Source: Acinetobacter silvestris (GTDB lineage Bacteria > Pseudomonadota > Gammaproteobacteria > Pseudomonadales > Moraxellaceae). Taken from it: 64,000 bases of DNA. The stretch is taken from positions 1-64,000 of the forward strand of contig NZ_NEGB01000008.1 of NCBI RefSeq assembly GCF_002135235.1. Reading direction: 5' to 3'. Numbering within the stretch: position 1 is the stretch's first letter; each line of letters opens with the position of its first letter. A program made the position numbers and the translations under genes. Under the pieces are notes generated by a model, which saw only the letters and a list, made by a program, of their open reading frames with translations, was not told where the DNA came from and made no database searches. Positions 35,602 through 44,943 of the stretch are shown here, one piece after another.

Positions 35602-36765
35602 TTAACGACTTACTCGTCGGATTGCCTCATCATAACTTGGGCTTGGTTTAAACTGATTGGCTTGCTGATAATGAGTTAATGCTGCTGCATCATCCTGATG
35701 ATTTTCATAAATACGCCCCATATTATAATGTGAATAGGCTTTAGTATTGTTATTGTTGGCTAGGGCAATGGCTTTTTGATTGGCCCATAATGCCTCTGCG
35801 GAACGATTAAGCTTTTGATAGCTTAGTGCTAAATTACTATAGGTTTGTCCAATACTTGGATTGTAATCAATCGATTGTTGATACAGCATTGCTGCTTGCT
35901 CAAATTGATTATTTTTATAGGCTTGATCTGCTTGAAGATTCAACGTTTTGGCATGGGCTTGATTGGCGCTTGAAACAGTAACTTGATGTATTTGTGTTGC
36001 TTGATTTTGATAATTAGAAACAGTGGAGCCAATTCGGCTTGCACCAGCCTGAGTACCTGAGATTTGGTTGATATCTTGAATTTCTCCTTCTGGTGAAATA
36101 CGGAATACCGTCCATAAGTTTCCAATTTTGCCTGTAGGAACATAATAGGAACGGATTAAAGATTCGCCTGCATAAACCATGACTTTGGCTTGGCTATTGG
36201 CAAGGTTATGGGTATCAGGGGATTCACGATCGGAATAATCATGTACAGAATAAACATAATACTGATCGGCTAAGCGTTTTTCGATAGTAATTGTTTCTGG
36301 GCCATACGAATCCACATCATCTACATCTAAGTTGGCATTTGTACCTTGTTTGCTATCCCAATAAATATGTTGATTTTTATAAATTAAATGTGAATCTAAA
36401 TCTGCAGGATTTTGCCCCCAATTCAGTACAACTCGCATACTATTCAAATCTTTGAGTATTGGACTTAATGCATAGGTCATACCATCACATGGGCATTTTG
36501 CCACCAAAGTTGAATAACCCTGCTTTTTAACAATCAGTAGGTTTTCAGCAGTATCGTTGAGGCTGCTCTCAATTGTAGTTCGTCCTTGAGCATTGGTATG
36601 GTTGGATGCAGATCTTTCCCCATTTTTTTGTAAAATAACTTCTGCATTGACAATGTTCTGATCTTTTACCGTTGCACTCAGTACATGCACATCTAAAGGT
36701 GCAGCAATACTGAATGAGGAGATCGATAGACTTAAAAGACTACATAAGTAGATTGTTTTTTTCAC
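35602..36765 (-). CDS. periplasmic YfaP-like DUF2135 protein with TPR repeats
   Basis: 387 residues. Signal peptide (MKKTIYLCSLLSLSISSFSI, cleavage near IAAP). An N-terminal beta-sandwich (about 25-100) of the carboxypeptidase-regulatory type with CPC, then a DUF2135/YfaP-like domain: VVLNWGQNPADLDSHLIY, DDVDSYGPETITI, YYVYSVHDYSDRE. Three TPR repeats close the protein (about 275-385), as in NNQFEQAAMLYQQSIDYNPS. Function unknown. Homologues occur as surface or secreted proteins; it stands alone with its own terminator. Confidence 0.75.
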   Translation of the reverse strand: MKKTIYLCSLLSLSISSFSIAAPLDVHVLSATVKDQNIVNAEVILQKNGERSASNHTNAQGRTTIESSLNDTAENLLIVKKQGYSTLVAKCPCDGMTYALSPILKDLNSMRVVLNWGQNPADLDSHLIYKNQHIYWDSKQGTNANLDVDDVDSYGPETITIEKRLADQYYVYSVHDYSDRESPDTHNLANSQAKVMVYAGESLIRSYYVPTGKIGNLWTVFRISPEGEIQDINQISGTQAGASRIGSTVSNYQNQATQIHQVTVSSANQAHAKTLNLQADQAYKNNQFEQAAMLYQQSIDYNPSIGQTYSNLALSYQKLNRSAEALWANQKAIALANNNNTKAYSHYNMGRIYENHQDDAAALTHYQQANQFKPSPSYDEAIRRVSR

Positions 36766-36882
36766 TGTTATATTCTCTATGTTTATAATAATTTGGCTAA
36801 ATTAAATATAGAAGATCACATTAGCTTTTCAAAAGTATATTTATGTAATCTGTCGTCAAGGTAGTAAATAGGGATGATAAAT

Positions 36883-36912
36883 AAAAAACGACAGCAGAAG
36901 GACTGTCGTTTT
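36883..36912 (-). terminator. Rho-independent terminator after nadC
   Basis: AAAACGACAG / CTGTCGTTTT hairpin with a CAGAAGGA-type loop; the minus-strand exit has six T. 31 bases past the nadC stop. Confidence 0.9.
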
Positions 36913-36943
36913 ATGCTTTCAAGTGGAGATTTATTTTTAAGTG

Positions 36944-37789
36944 TTAAGCGTTAAAACGCATAGATAAATCCACAGCTTTAATGTCTTTGGTGAGAACACC
37001 CATTGAAATATAATCTACACCTGTGCTTGCTACTTCACGTAAATTATCAAGCGTGATATTACCGGATGCTTCTAGTTTACAGCGACCAGCCACATGTTTA
37101 ACGGCATCAATCATTTGTTGATTACTAAAATTATCCAGCATGACGATATCTGCTTTAGCTTGAAGTGCTTGATTTAATTCATCCCAAGTTTCGACTTCGA
37201 CTTCAACAGGCTTGCCAGGTGCAATTAGATGTGCTTTGGCAATGGCTTGAGTGATACCACCCGCCGCCATAATATGATTTTCTTTAATTAAAAAAGCATC
37301 AAATAAACCTAAACGATGGTTTTGACCACCACCAACTGCAACCGCATATTTTTGCGCAATCCGTAATCCTGGTAAAGTTTTACGGGTATCTAATAGCTTA
37401 GTATTTAAACCCTCAAGATGCTTGAGATAGTCAGCTGTTTTGGTTGCCACGGCCGACAGGGTTTGGATAAAATTTAAAGCAGGGCGTTCTACAGTCAGTA
37501 AACTACGTGCCGAACCTGCTAATTTAAAAATAGGTGCATTGGCTTGAACGAAATCACCATCATTTTTAAGCCAGGTGATGTGTACCGTTGGATCATAGGC
37601 TTGAATTAAGGCATTCACCCACGGTTGTCCTGCAAGAATCATATCTTCACGGGTGATAATCGTCGCAGTGGCTTGTTCATCTTCAGGCGTGAGCAGGGCC
37701 GTAATATCAGCATTGCCAATATCTTCCTGTAGCGCGTGTTGAATATTGATTTGAATTGATTGTTCAAGCAAAGATTCAGGTATGCTCAT
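36944..37789 (-). CDS. nadC: nicotinate-nucleotide pyrophosphorylase (carboxylating)
   Basis: Makes nicotinate mononucleotide from quinolinate and PRPP in NAD synthesis. 281 residues. Motifs: LQEDIGNADITALL, AGSARSLLTVERPALNFIQTLSAVAT, LDTRKTLPGLRIAQKYAVAV (split by GGGQNHRLGL), EVEVETWDELNQAL, and VMLDNFS. Full length, single gene. It is divergent from ampD, with about 160 bases between. Confidence 0.95.
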   Translation of the reverse strand: MSIPESLLEQSIQINIQHALQEDIGNADITALLTPEDEQATATIITREDMILAGQPWVNALIQAYDPTVHITWLKNDGDFVQANAPIFKLAGSARSLLTVERPALNFIQTLSAVATKTADYLKHLEGLNTKLLDTRKTLPGLRIAQKYAVAVGGGQNHRLGLFDAFLIKENHIMAAGGITQAIAKAHLIAPGKPVEVEVETWDELNQALQAKADIVMLDNFSNQQMIDAVKHVAGRCKLEASGNITLDNLREVASTGVDYISMGVLTKDIKAVDLSMRFNA

Positions 37790-37947
37790 GGAATCCCTTT
37801 CGTGTTCAGCCTTAAAATTGAGCGTTATATTAGCATTCTCGTTGAATGTTTTGAGAAGTTTTTATTTAAGATTGTTCAGCGTAAACTACTCTTGGTCCGA
37901 ATGGTGGATTTGGATTTAAAAAGATCATGATCGTCTAGGAATGAGTT

Positions 37948-38520
37948 ATGCAATCAGCAGCAAAATTTCAAGTTGTAAATGGGCAGCTCATCGGTGCTCG
38001 TCAAATTTCTTCACCCAATTATAATCAACGGCCTGAAGATACTGAAATACAGCTGATTGTCATTCACAATATTAGCTTGCCGCCTTCACAATTTGGGGGC
38101 GGATATATTGAACAATTTTTTCAAAACCAACTGGATTGGTCAGTACATCCTTATTTTCAAACGATAGCAGGAATGCAAGTTTCAACCCATTTACTTATTT
38201 TGCGCACGGGTGAAGTCCTTCAGTTTGTGAATTTTAATGACCGTGCTTGGCATGCTGGACGTTCAAGTTATCTTGCTAAAAAAGAATGCAATGATTACTC
38301 CATTGGCATTGAATTAGAAGGCAGTGATGATACTGATTTTGAAGATATTCAATATCAAGTTTTGGCAGATGCTGTGGCAAGCTTACAGCAGGCATTCCCA
38401 AAAATAGCGCATCATTTAGCGGGTCATTCTGATATTGCATCAGGACGAAAAACAGATCCAGGACCACATTTCCAATGGTCATATTTTAGAGCATTATTGG
38501 CTCAGAAAAAGCAGGCTTAA
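37948..38520 (+). CDS. ampD: 1,6-anhydro-N-acetylmuramyl-L-alanine amidase
   Basis: 190 residues, cytoplasmic amidase_2 family. Cleaves the stem peptide from anhydro-MurNAc in cell-wall recycling and thereby controls beta-lactamase induction where AmpR is present. Motifs: IVIHNISLPPSQFGGGYIEQ (His zinc ligand), VSTHLLILRTGE, RAWHAG, HLAGHSDIASGRKTDPGPHF (second His, Lys/Asp). Full length. murJ follows 78 nt downstream. With MupP elsewhere in the window, two recycling steps are represented. Confidence 0.94.
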   Translation: MQSAAKFQVVNGQLIGARQISSPNYNQRPEDTEIQLIVIHNISLPPSQFGGGYIEQFFQNQLDWSVHPYFQTIAGMQVSTHLLILRTGEVLQFVNFNDRAWHAGRSSYLAKKECNDYSIGIELEGSDDTDFEDIQYQVLADAVASLQQAFPKIAHHLAGHSDIASGRKTDPGPHFQWSYFRALLAQKKQA

Positions 38521-38606
38521 AAATCATCACGGCATTCATGAATTAACAACGTAATTTTTAGAAACTTTCATTACAATAGCGACTTTATAATTACTAGGTG
38601 AATACG

Positions 38607-40148
38607 ATGGCGCTGTGGCGATCCACCTTCATTGTCAGTGCAATGACCATGTTGTCACGAGTGTTAGGGCTTGTGCGAGATATGGTACTTTTGAATGTCT
38701 TTGGTGCAGGCAAAGACTTCGATACTTTTGTGGTCGCTTTTCGTATTCCAAACTTTTTCAGGCGATTATTTGCCGAAGGTGCCTTTTCACAAGCTTTTAT
38801 TCCAGTATTAACTGAATATAAAACAACAAAGTTACATGAAGAAGTTCAGATCCTGATTAGTCGAGTATTTGGCTGTCTGTTAACGGTCATGTCTTTGCTG
38901 ACATTATTTTGTATGGTGATTGCACCTGCAATTTTGTATGTCTATGCGCCGGGTTTCCATCATGATCCTGCCAAATTTGATTTGGCTGTAGACATGTTTC
39001 GGCTCACGATTCCATATTTGATGTTTATGTCACTGACAGCTTTTGCCAGTAGTATTTTGAACAGTTATGGTTCATTTTCGACTCCAGCATTTTCCCCAGT
39101 TTTATTAAACATCGCCATGATTGCGGGTGCTTGGTGGCTTGCACCTCATCTAGCAGAGCCTATTATGGCGCTCGGGTGGGCAGTGGTTATTGCGGGAATA
39201 TTGCAACTGGCGATTCAAATTCCCGAACTGTGGCATAAAAAATTATTGATTCCACCCAAGATTGATTTTAAGCATGAAGGTGTAGATCGTATTTTAAAAC
39301 TGATGTTGCCAGCTTTGTTTGGTGTTTCAGTGACTCAGATCAATTTATTATTGAATACCATTTGGGCATCTTTTATGCAGGATGGTTCGGTCTCTTGGTT
39401 GTATAGTGCTGAACGGATGACGGAGTTACCTTTAGGCTTAATTGGTGTAGCAATCGGTACTGTTATTCTGCCATCACTTTCAGCCCGCAAAGCAGAACAT
39501 GATCAAACCAAATTTCGTGCCATGCTCGATTGGGCAGCCCGTGTCATTGTCTTGGTGGGTGTGCCTGCAAGTATTGCATTGTTTATGCTGTCTACACCGA
39601 TTATTCAAGCATTATTCCAACACGGTGCTTTTGATCTACGTGATACTCAAATGACGGCAATGGCATTGCAATGCATGAGTGGTGGTGTATTGGCATTTAT
39701 GTTGATTAAAGTCTTTGCACCTGGTTTTTATGCGATGCAAGATACCAGAACGCCAGTACGCGTTGGTTTAATGGCTGTAGCGGCAAATGCCATTTTAAAT
39801 ATTGTCTTTATTGGGATATTTAAATTAATCGATTGGAAAGCTGAGCATATCGCCCTTGCGATTGCTTCTTCAGGTTCAGCGTTGGTTAATGCTGGAATGC
39901 TGTATTACTACTTGCATAAGCGCGATATTTTCCGTTTTGGGGCACATTGGAAAAAGTTATCGATTCAGTTTGTGATCGCAAATTTAGTCATGATAGCCGC
40001 ACTTTGGTACGGACTGACTTGGTACGATGGGGCACTGTCCCAGTGGATTCGTATTGCTGAAGTAGTCGGACTCTGTGTGGTTGGTGTAGTGGCTTATGCT
40101 GTGGCGTTGCTTGCTTCTGGATTCAGACCACGCCATTTGAAACATTAA
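38607..40148 (+). CDS. murJ: lipid II flippase MurJ
   Basis: 513 residues with about 14 membrane helices. It flips lipid II for peptidoglycan synthesis. Typical N-terminus WRSTFIVSAMTMLSRVLGLVRD and the RIPNFFRRLFAEGAFSQAFIPV block. Start at 38607 (MALWRST) is chosen: AGGTGA (38596-38601) fits as its ribosome site; the GTG at 38598 lies inside that site. Terminator follows at 40169. Confidence 0.95.
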   Translation: MALWRSTFIVSAMTMLSRVLGLVRDMVLLNVFGAGKDFDTFVVAFRIPNFFRRLFAEGAFSQAFIPVLTEYKTTKLHEEVQILISRVFGCLLTVMSLLTLFCMVIAPAILYVYAPGFHHDPAKFDLAVDMFRLTIPYLMFMSLTAFASSILNSYGSFSTPAFSPVLLNIAMIAGAWWLAPHLAEPIMALGWAVVIAGILQLAIQIPELWHKKLLIPPKIDFKHEGVDRILKLMLPALFGVSVTQINLLLNTIWASFMQDGSVSWLYSAERMTELPLGLIGVAIGTVILPSLSARKAEHDQTKFRAMLDWAARVIVLVGVPASIALFMLSTPIIQALFQHGAFDLRDTQMTAMALQCMSGGVLAFMLIKVFAPGFYAMQDTRTPVRVGLMAVAANAILNIVFIGIFKLIDWKAEHIALAIASSGSALVNAGMLYYYLHKRDIFRFGAHWKKLSIQFVIANLVMIAALWYGLTWYDGALSQWIRIAEVVGLCVVGVVAYAVALLASGFRPRHLKH

Positions 40149-40168
40149 AAAATTTAAGATTGAAAATG

Positions 40169-40213
40169 AAAAAACATCGTAATGATTTAAAAATCACTAC
40201 GATGTTTTTTTAT
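40169..40213. terminator. bidirectional Rho-independent terminator between murJ and fklB
   Basis: AAAAAACATCGTA and TGATTT pair with AATCA and TACGATGTTTTTT, giving a long stem with one bulge. A on one side and T on the other allow it to end both converging genes. Confidence 0.88.
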
Positions 40214-40225
40214 TATGCTCAACTT

Positions 40226-40915
40226 TTAAGGACTTACTTTTAACAGTTCAACATCAAAAATTAAGGTACTATTCGGTCCAATCGCATCACCTGAACCAAT
40301 TTCACCATAGGCCAATGCGGCCGGAATGAAAAGGCGATATTTAGCACCTTCTTTCATCAATTGTAAGCCTTCGGTCCAACCTTGAATAACTTGGTTCACT
40401 TGAAAATCAACGGCCTGATTACGCGCAATTGAACTATCAAAGACCGTTCCATCGAGCAGACGACCTTCATAATTAACGGAAACTTTAGAATTAGTTTTTG
40501 GAGATTTCCCCATGCCTGGCTGTAAAACCAAATATTGCAAACCTGATTTTGTGGTTATTACCCCCGATTTTTTGGCATTTTCAGCTAAAAAATCATCGCC
40601 TAATTTTGCATTTTGCAGGGCTAATTTTTTAAAATCATTGAGTTGTTTTGCATCACTTTGTTGTTTGTATTGAGTTAATGCTTTTGCCATTTCTTCGTCA
40701 GTTAATGTCGCTTTTTGACCTGTAGAACCTTGTTTTAATCCCAGAATAAAAGCATCGAGATTAATATCCTTTAAGGTTTCTGCATTACTGCGCCCCATCA
40801 CATAGCCATAGCTATAGCCCAGTTGTTCTTCTTGTGTGCTTTTATTAGTGATAACAGCAGCATGACTCACACTGACTAAGCTGAACATTGATAACAATAA
40901 AATAGTATTTTTCAT
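40226..40915 (-). CDS. fklB: periplasmic FKBP-type peptidyl-prolyl isomerase (FklB/Mip-like)
   Basis: 229 residues. Signal peptide ends near SHAAV. An N-terminal helical dimerisation domain (QEEQLGYSYGYVMGRSNAET) is followed by a FKBP domain: VNYEGRLLDGTVFDSS, VIQGWTEGLQLMKEGAKYRLFIP, LAYGEIGSGD, STLIFDVELLKV. Mip/FkpA class foldase. Paralogue of the fkpA gene 450 bases upstream. Confidence 0.9.
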   Translation of the reverse strand: MKNTILLLSMFSLVSVSHAAVITNKSTQEEQLGYSYGYVMGRSNAETLKDINLDAFILGLKQGSTGQKATLTDEEMAKALTQYKQQSDAKQLNDFKKLALQNAKLGDDFLAENAKKSGVITTKSGLQYLVLQPGMGKSPKTNSKVSVNYEGRLLDGTVFDSSIARNQAVDFQVNQVIQGWTEGLQLMKEGAKYRLFIPAALAYGEIGSGDAIGPNSTLIFDVELLKVSP

Positions 40916-41331
40916 GTTTAATTCCGTCTTTCGACTATTATTTCACTTTCAATTATTTCGCTTCAAAAAATTAAGGCGTTGTGAGGAGAGATTATGTCAT
41001 CTACACCATACGTTAATTTTGCAGGAATATCTCAAATTTAAGTAGCACTTTTATTTGGAATTGTAACTTTTCAATCCAACCCATGATGACTTGATATAAA
41101 GGTCATTTAATTAGCTTATGATGCCCATAGTAAGTCATTAAAACTGTGCCATTAAGTAATTTATCCATTTATATGCGTTATTACTATAAAAATTTTGCTT
41201 GAATGTTGACCAGTGCTTAGTTAAATAATTTTATATTGCATACGAAACGAAGTTATTTTGCATTTTTTAAAGAATTTTTATCTGATGGAATTTGAATTTA
41301 CACGCTTAACAGTTTTTTAATTTTTAGATTT
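40916..41331. other. gene-free stretch between two FKBP genes
   Basis: No gene I can support. One 15-codon frame (40994-41041, MSSTPYVNFAGISQI) has an excellent GAGGAGAG ribosome site seven bases upstream but is too short to call. The rest is AT-rich. Confidence 0.4.
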
Positions 41332-41356
41332 AAAAAAGGAGAGCTATAGCTCTCCT
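41332..41356 (-). terminator. Rho-independent terminator after fkpA
   Basis: AAGGAGAGCT/AGCTCTCCTT palindrome (41337-41356) with six T on the minus-strand side. 11 bases past the fkpA stop codon. Confidence 0.9.
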
Positions 41357-41366
41357 TAATATTTTT

Positions 41367-42143
41367 TTATTTTACTTTGATGAGTTCAACATCAAAAATA
41401 AGTGTACTAAATGGTGGGATATTGGCTTGAGCTTGTTCGCCATAACCTAAATACGACGGAATATATAAGGTTGCTTTACTGCCTTCTTTTAAGTGTTGGA
41501 AACCTTCCGTCCAGCCTGGAACCACTTGACCTAAAGGAATATCAATGGGTTGATTACGTTCAAATGAATTGTCAAACACAGTCCCATCAATGAGTGAGCC
41601 TTTATAGTGTGCAATAACGGTAGATTCAGCGGTTGGCTGTTTACCTGTACCTTCTTTGGTAATTTTATATTGTAGGCCTGTTTCAGTGGTGATCACACCA
41701 GGTTTGTTTGCATTTTCTTTCATAAATGCCATGTTTGCATCATAGGCTTTGAGAGCTTGTTCAGCTTGAGCTCTTTGTTCAGGCGGAATCTTGTCTAAAT
41801 TTAAACGTAATTCTTCAATACCTTTTGCAAACATTTCTTTATTCATGAGTGCTGTTGCTTTTTTAATTTCGGCTTCCGAGAAGCGAGAAGGTTTCTTTTC
41901 AGCAGCATCAAGCATACCCGCTGCCATTGCTTTAGCATTCACTTCAGCAGGAATCTGCGCACCCATTTTAAACCCTTGCGCATAACTTAATTTATCAAGC
42001 TCAGAAGAGTTTTTTGATATATCAAGATTTTGCGATCCAAATTTAACAGCACTGTCGGCTGGGTGTTGAGATGCATAGTAAACAGGTACAAGAGCAGCAC
42101 CGCCTAAAATAACAGCAACAGCGATGGGTAAGGCTTTACTCAT
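41367..42143 (-). CDS. fkpA: periplasmic/membrane-anchored FKBP-type peptidyl-prolyl isomerase FkpA
   Basis: 258 residues from ATG 42143 (MSKALPIAVAVILGG); a TTG four codons earlier is less likely. One N-terminal hydrophobic segment, helical domain (LSYAQGFKMGAQIP), then FKBP domain: VIAHYKGSLIDGTVFDNS, VVPGWTEGFQHLKEGSKATLYIP, LGYGEQAQ, STLIFDVELIKVK. This gene marks the left flank of Acinetobacter capsule (K) loci, and wzc starts 160 bases beyond. Confidence 0.93.
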   Translation of the reverse strand: MSKALPIAVAVILGGAALVPVYYASQHPADSAVKFGSQNLDISKNSSELDKLSYAQGFKMGAQIPAEVNAKAMAAGMLDAAEKKPSRFSEAEIKKATALMNKEMFAKGIEELRLNLDKIPPEQRAQAEQALKAYDANMAFMKENANKPGVITTETGLQYKITKEGTGKQPTAESTVIAHYKGSLIDGTVFDNSFERNQPIDIPLGQVVPGWTEGFQHLKEGSKATLYIPSYLGYGEQAQANIPPFSTLIFDVELIKVK

Positions 42144-42277
42144 AAGATTTTCCAATTTTTAATCTTTCAAAGAGTTAATTTGATTATCATAGCTTAACCA
42201 CAGAAGCATATAACGTCTATATTAGAAACGATATCACTTTCTAACCAAATCATCTAAAAATATACGGCGATGTCAAT

Positions 42278-42307
42278 AAAAAAGCCAGATCTTTAATCTG
42301 GCTTTTT
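42278..42307 (-). terminator. Rho-independent terminator of the wza-wzb-wzc operon
   Basis: AAAAAGCCAGAT / ATCTGGCTTTTT hairpin with a four-base loop. On the minus strand T follows. 11 bases past the wzc stop. Confidence 0.92.
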
Positions 42308-42317
42308 AGGGGGAAAA

Positions 42318-44492
42318 TTAGTCATCTACTTTAGATGTATAGGCATAGTTGTATGCATAATTTCCACCAAAGCTTTTTTGCACATCATTCAGGATGAAGC
42401 CTGTCGCTTTCGTTCCTGCTTGTTCGAAACGATTGACGGTAATTTCTAACTCTTTTAACGCTGTTTGATTATACCGCGCAACGATTAAATTCACTGCAGC
42501 ATATTGAGAAATAATGATACTGTCGGTAACCGCAAGTACTGGTGGTGAATCAATCAAGATATGATCATATACTTCATTTAAATTGGCTAAAAAGTCTCTA
42601 AACTTATCTGAGCTTAAGAGTTCTGCCGGATTGGAAGGGTTTCGGCCACGATTTAAGAAGTCTAATCCAGCAATATTGGTCGATTTAATGACGCTTTCTA
42701 AGGGCATATTGTCAATTAAATGCTCAGCTAAGCCTTTTTCATTGCTGACACCGAAGTATTTGTGTAAATAGCCGCGGCGTAAGTCAGCATCAATGAGTAA
42801 AACTTTTTTGCCTGTTTGCGCCAAAATCACAGCTAAATTGGTTGAAACAAATGACTTACCAATCGATGGTGCAGGTCCAGTAATCAACATGACATTATTC
42901 TTTGCTTGCATAAAGGTAAAATGCAGTGCAGTACGAATGCTTCTGAGGCTTTCAATTGCAATATCTTCTGAATTTTTCTCAGCCAGAATAGGAATAACTT
43001 TTTGTTTTTTGAGTTTATCAAGACGGTTTAATTGATACGGAGAGCGAGGAACTGTTGCATAGACCGGTAGGTTAAAGAAGCTTTCAATTTGTGATGAATC
43101 CTTCACACCCGATTGCATCATATTTCTAACTAACGCGATCAGTATACCAACGAGTCCACCAACAAAGATAGATAAGATGAGAACAATCAGTTTTCTAGGT
43201 TTAATCGGTTTAACGGGTTCAATTGCATAGTCTAGAATGCGTACATTTCCAATTTCACCTGCTTTCACAATTTGTAGTTGTTGATAGCTTTTCATTAATT
43301 CTGTGTACAGCTGGGTTTGTACTTCTACGTCTCGGTACAATTGCATGTATTGACGTTGCAGTTCGGGTAAGCGAGTAATGGCAGTTTGAATTTCAGAAAT
43401 TTTATTATTCACTGTTTTTAATTGTGAATTAATTTCAGTCATTAATGGGTGATCTGCTGTGTACTTCGCAGAAAGTTCGGCTTGTTTCTGCTGTAATTCA
43501 AGTTTAGTCGTTTCTAATGCAATATTTTGTTTGAGTAATAATTCAGACTCTTGGGTAATATTGACAGTGTTATTTTTATGTCTAAAATCATTAAATGCAA
43601 TTTCAGATTGATTTAAATTACTTTTCAACTCAGGTAGTTTTTTGTTTAAAAATTCTAAAGTTTGTGCAGACTCTAAAGAACGGCTGACTACATTTTGTTG
43701 ATTATAAACATTTAAAATATTATTCAATAATGAAGTAATCAGTACTTTATCTTGACCCTGATAGTTGAAATTAATGATACCTGTAAGTTTACCTTGTTCG
43801 GCAACTTTTAAGTTGCTAGTGAGATTATTAACAGCCGTGGGTAGAGCTAATTTGGTCAGCGTAAATTGATCTGTAATGTCATTTTTAGCTGTGATATCAA
43901 CATTCCAAATCCCATTAGATGAGGAATTTTTTTTGGCTTGATTTAATTTTCCCTGAAAAACCACTTTGTCTTTGTGGCTTAATGTATAGTCATTCTTATT
44001 AAACTGAAGCAGCAAGCCTTGGTCTAAATACTTTTGAGGGACTTCAAGCGTCTTAATTAAAAAAGATTCTTTTTTATTATTGTAGACTACCCCATTAGTA
44101 GCATAATGCACATTAATACTGTGATTATTTTCTATTAAAGTAGATAAGAGCGAATCATTTTGATTTTTAAGTCGTATATCTAAATGATAATTCCTAATGA
44201 CTTGACCCAGCGTTTTTCGAGATTGAATGATTTCGATTTCTGTTTGTGCTGGTGATTTTTGATCAATCATCCCCGATAAATTACCCAGTAATGCTGAAGA
44301 AGCACCTTTTGATTCGGCAATTTGGACTAAGGCATCGACATCATAAACATTAGGTGTCGATCTTAAATATAAAATAGCGCAAATAAGACTAAGGATGATA
44401 CAAAGAGTAATGACTTTCCATTGAGCAATAAGAGAGAAAAATAACTCTTTTAAATCAATAGTATCATCGTTTGTGTTTACGTTCGAGGTCAT
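42318..44492 (-). CDS. wzc: capsule polysaccharide co-polymerase and tyrosine autokinase Wzc
   Basis: 724 residues. The N-terminal Wzz-like domain has two membrane helices (about 28-45 and 432-452) with a long coiled-coil periplasmic part between. The cytoplasmic BY-kinase domain has Walker A GPAPSIGKSFVS (about 536), A' LLIDADLRRGYLH and Walker B ILIDSPPVL. A C-terminal tyrosine cluster lies at 712, 714, 716 and 718. It governs capsule chain length with Wza and Wzb. Confidence 0.95.
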   Translation of the reverse strand: MTSNVNTNDDTIDLKELFFSLIAQWKVITLCIILSLICAILYLRSTPNVYDVDALVQIAESKGASSALLGNLSGMIDQKSPAQTEIEIIQSRKTLGQVIRNYHLDIRLKNQNDSLLSTLIENNHSINVHYATNGVVYNNKKESFLIKTLEVPQKYLDQGLLLQFNKNDYTLSHKDKVVFQGKLNQAKKNSSSNGIWNVDITAKNDITDQFTLTKLALPTAVNNLTSNLKVAEQGKLTGIINFNYQGQDKVLITSLLNNILNVYNQQNVVSRSLESAQTLEFLNKKLPELKSNLNQSEIAFNDFRHKNNTVNITQESELLLKQNIALETTKLELQQKQAELSAKYTADHPLMTEINSQLKTVNNKISEIQTAITRLPELQRQYMQLYRDVEVQTQLYTELMKSYQQLQIVKAGEIGNVRILDYAIEPVKPIKPRKLIVLILSIFVGGLVGILIALVRNMMQSGVKDSSQIESFFNLPVYATVPRSPYQLNRLDKLKKQKVIPILAEKNSEDIAIESLRSIRTALHFTFMQAKNNVMLITGPAPSIGKSFVSTNLAVILAQTGKKVLLIDADLRRGYLHKYFGVSNEKGLAEHLIDNMPLESVIKSTNIAGLDFLNRGRNPSNPAELLSSDKFRDFLANLNEVYDHILIDSPPVLAVTDSIIISQYAAVNLIVARYNQTALKELEITVNRFEQAGTKATGFILNDVQKSFGGNYAYNYAYTSKVDD

Positions 44493-44507
44493 GAGAATAC
44501 AACTAAA

Positions 44508-44942
44508 TTAAATTTTTAAATGTTTTTGCCAGTCTGTGACATAGGATTGAATATTATTGCAAGTTTCTTCAAAGAAAGCTTGATCGTGCTGATAGGGATC
44601 AGGCACATTTTTCCCCTGCCAATGCCCTAATCGAAACACTTTGCCTTTTGCAAAAGGTAAGCTATTTTCAATATGCTTTTGTTGATTATGACTCATGACT
44701 AAAATAAGGTCAGATTGCTTAATGAGATCTGCATTAATTTGTTTAGCAATATGGGTTCGCATATCGATTTGAATCTGATCCATACAATGAATGGCTTTGC
44801 TATCTGCATTATGCCCGACCATTGCAGAAATACCTGCTGACTCAATATGTAAATCAGGGTGTTGCTGTTTTAAAAAAAACTCGGCCATAGGACTTCGGCA
44901 GATATTTCCTATACACACTACAAGAATATTTTTTATCTGCAT
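44508..44942 (-). CDS. wzb: low-molecular-weight protein tyrosine phosphatase Wzb
   Basis: 145 residues counted from ATG 44942 (less a residue or so). The P-loop CIGNICRSP has the catalytic Cys10 and Arg16, and the acid loop is VPDPYQHD. It removes phosphates from the Wzc tyrosine tail, which controls capsule assembly. The longer frame would begin inside wza; the ATG at 44942 starts one base after the wza stop. Confidence 0.93.
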   Translation of the reverse strand: MQIKNILVVCIGNICRSPMAEFFLKQQHPDLHIESAGISAMVGHNADSKAIHCMDQIQIDMRTHIAKQINADLIKQSDLILVMSHNQQKHIENSLPFAKGKVFRLGHWQGKNVPDPYQHDQAFFEETCNNIQSYVTDWQKHLKI

Positions 44943-44943
44943 A

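Noticed and set aside
40994..41041. 15-codon frame with a strong ribosome site
   Set aside because: Too short to support without conservation data; may be a leader or chance.
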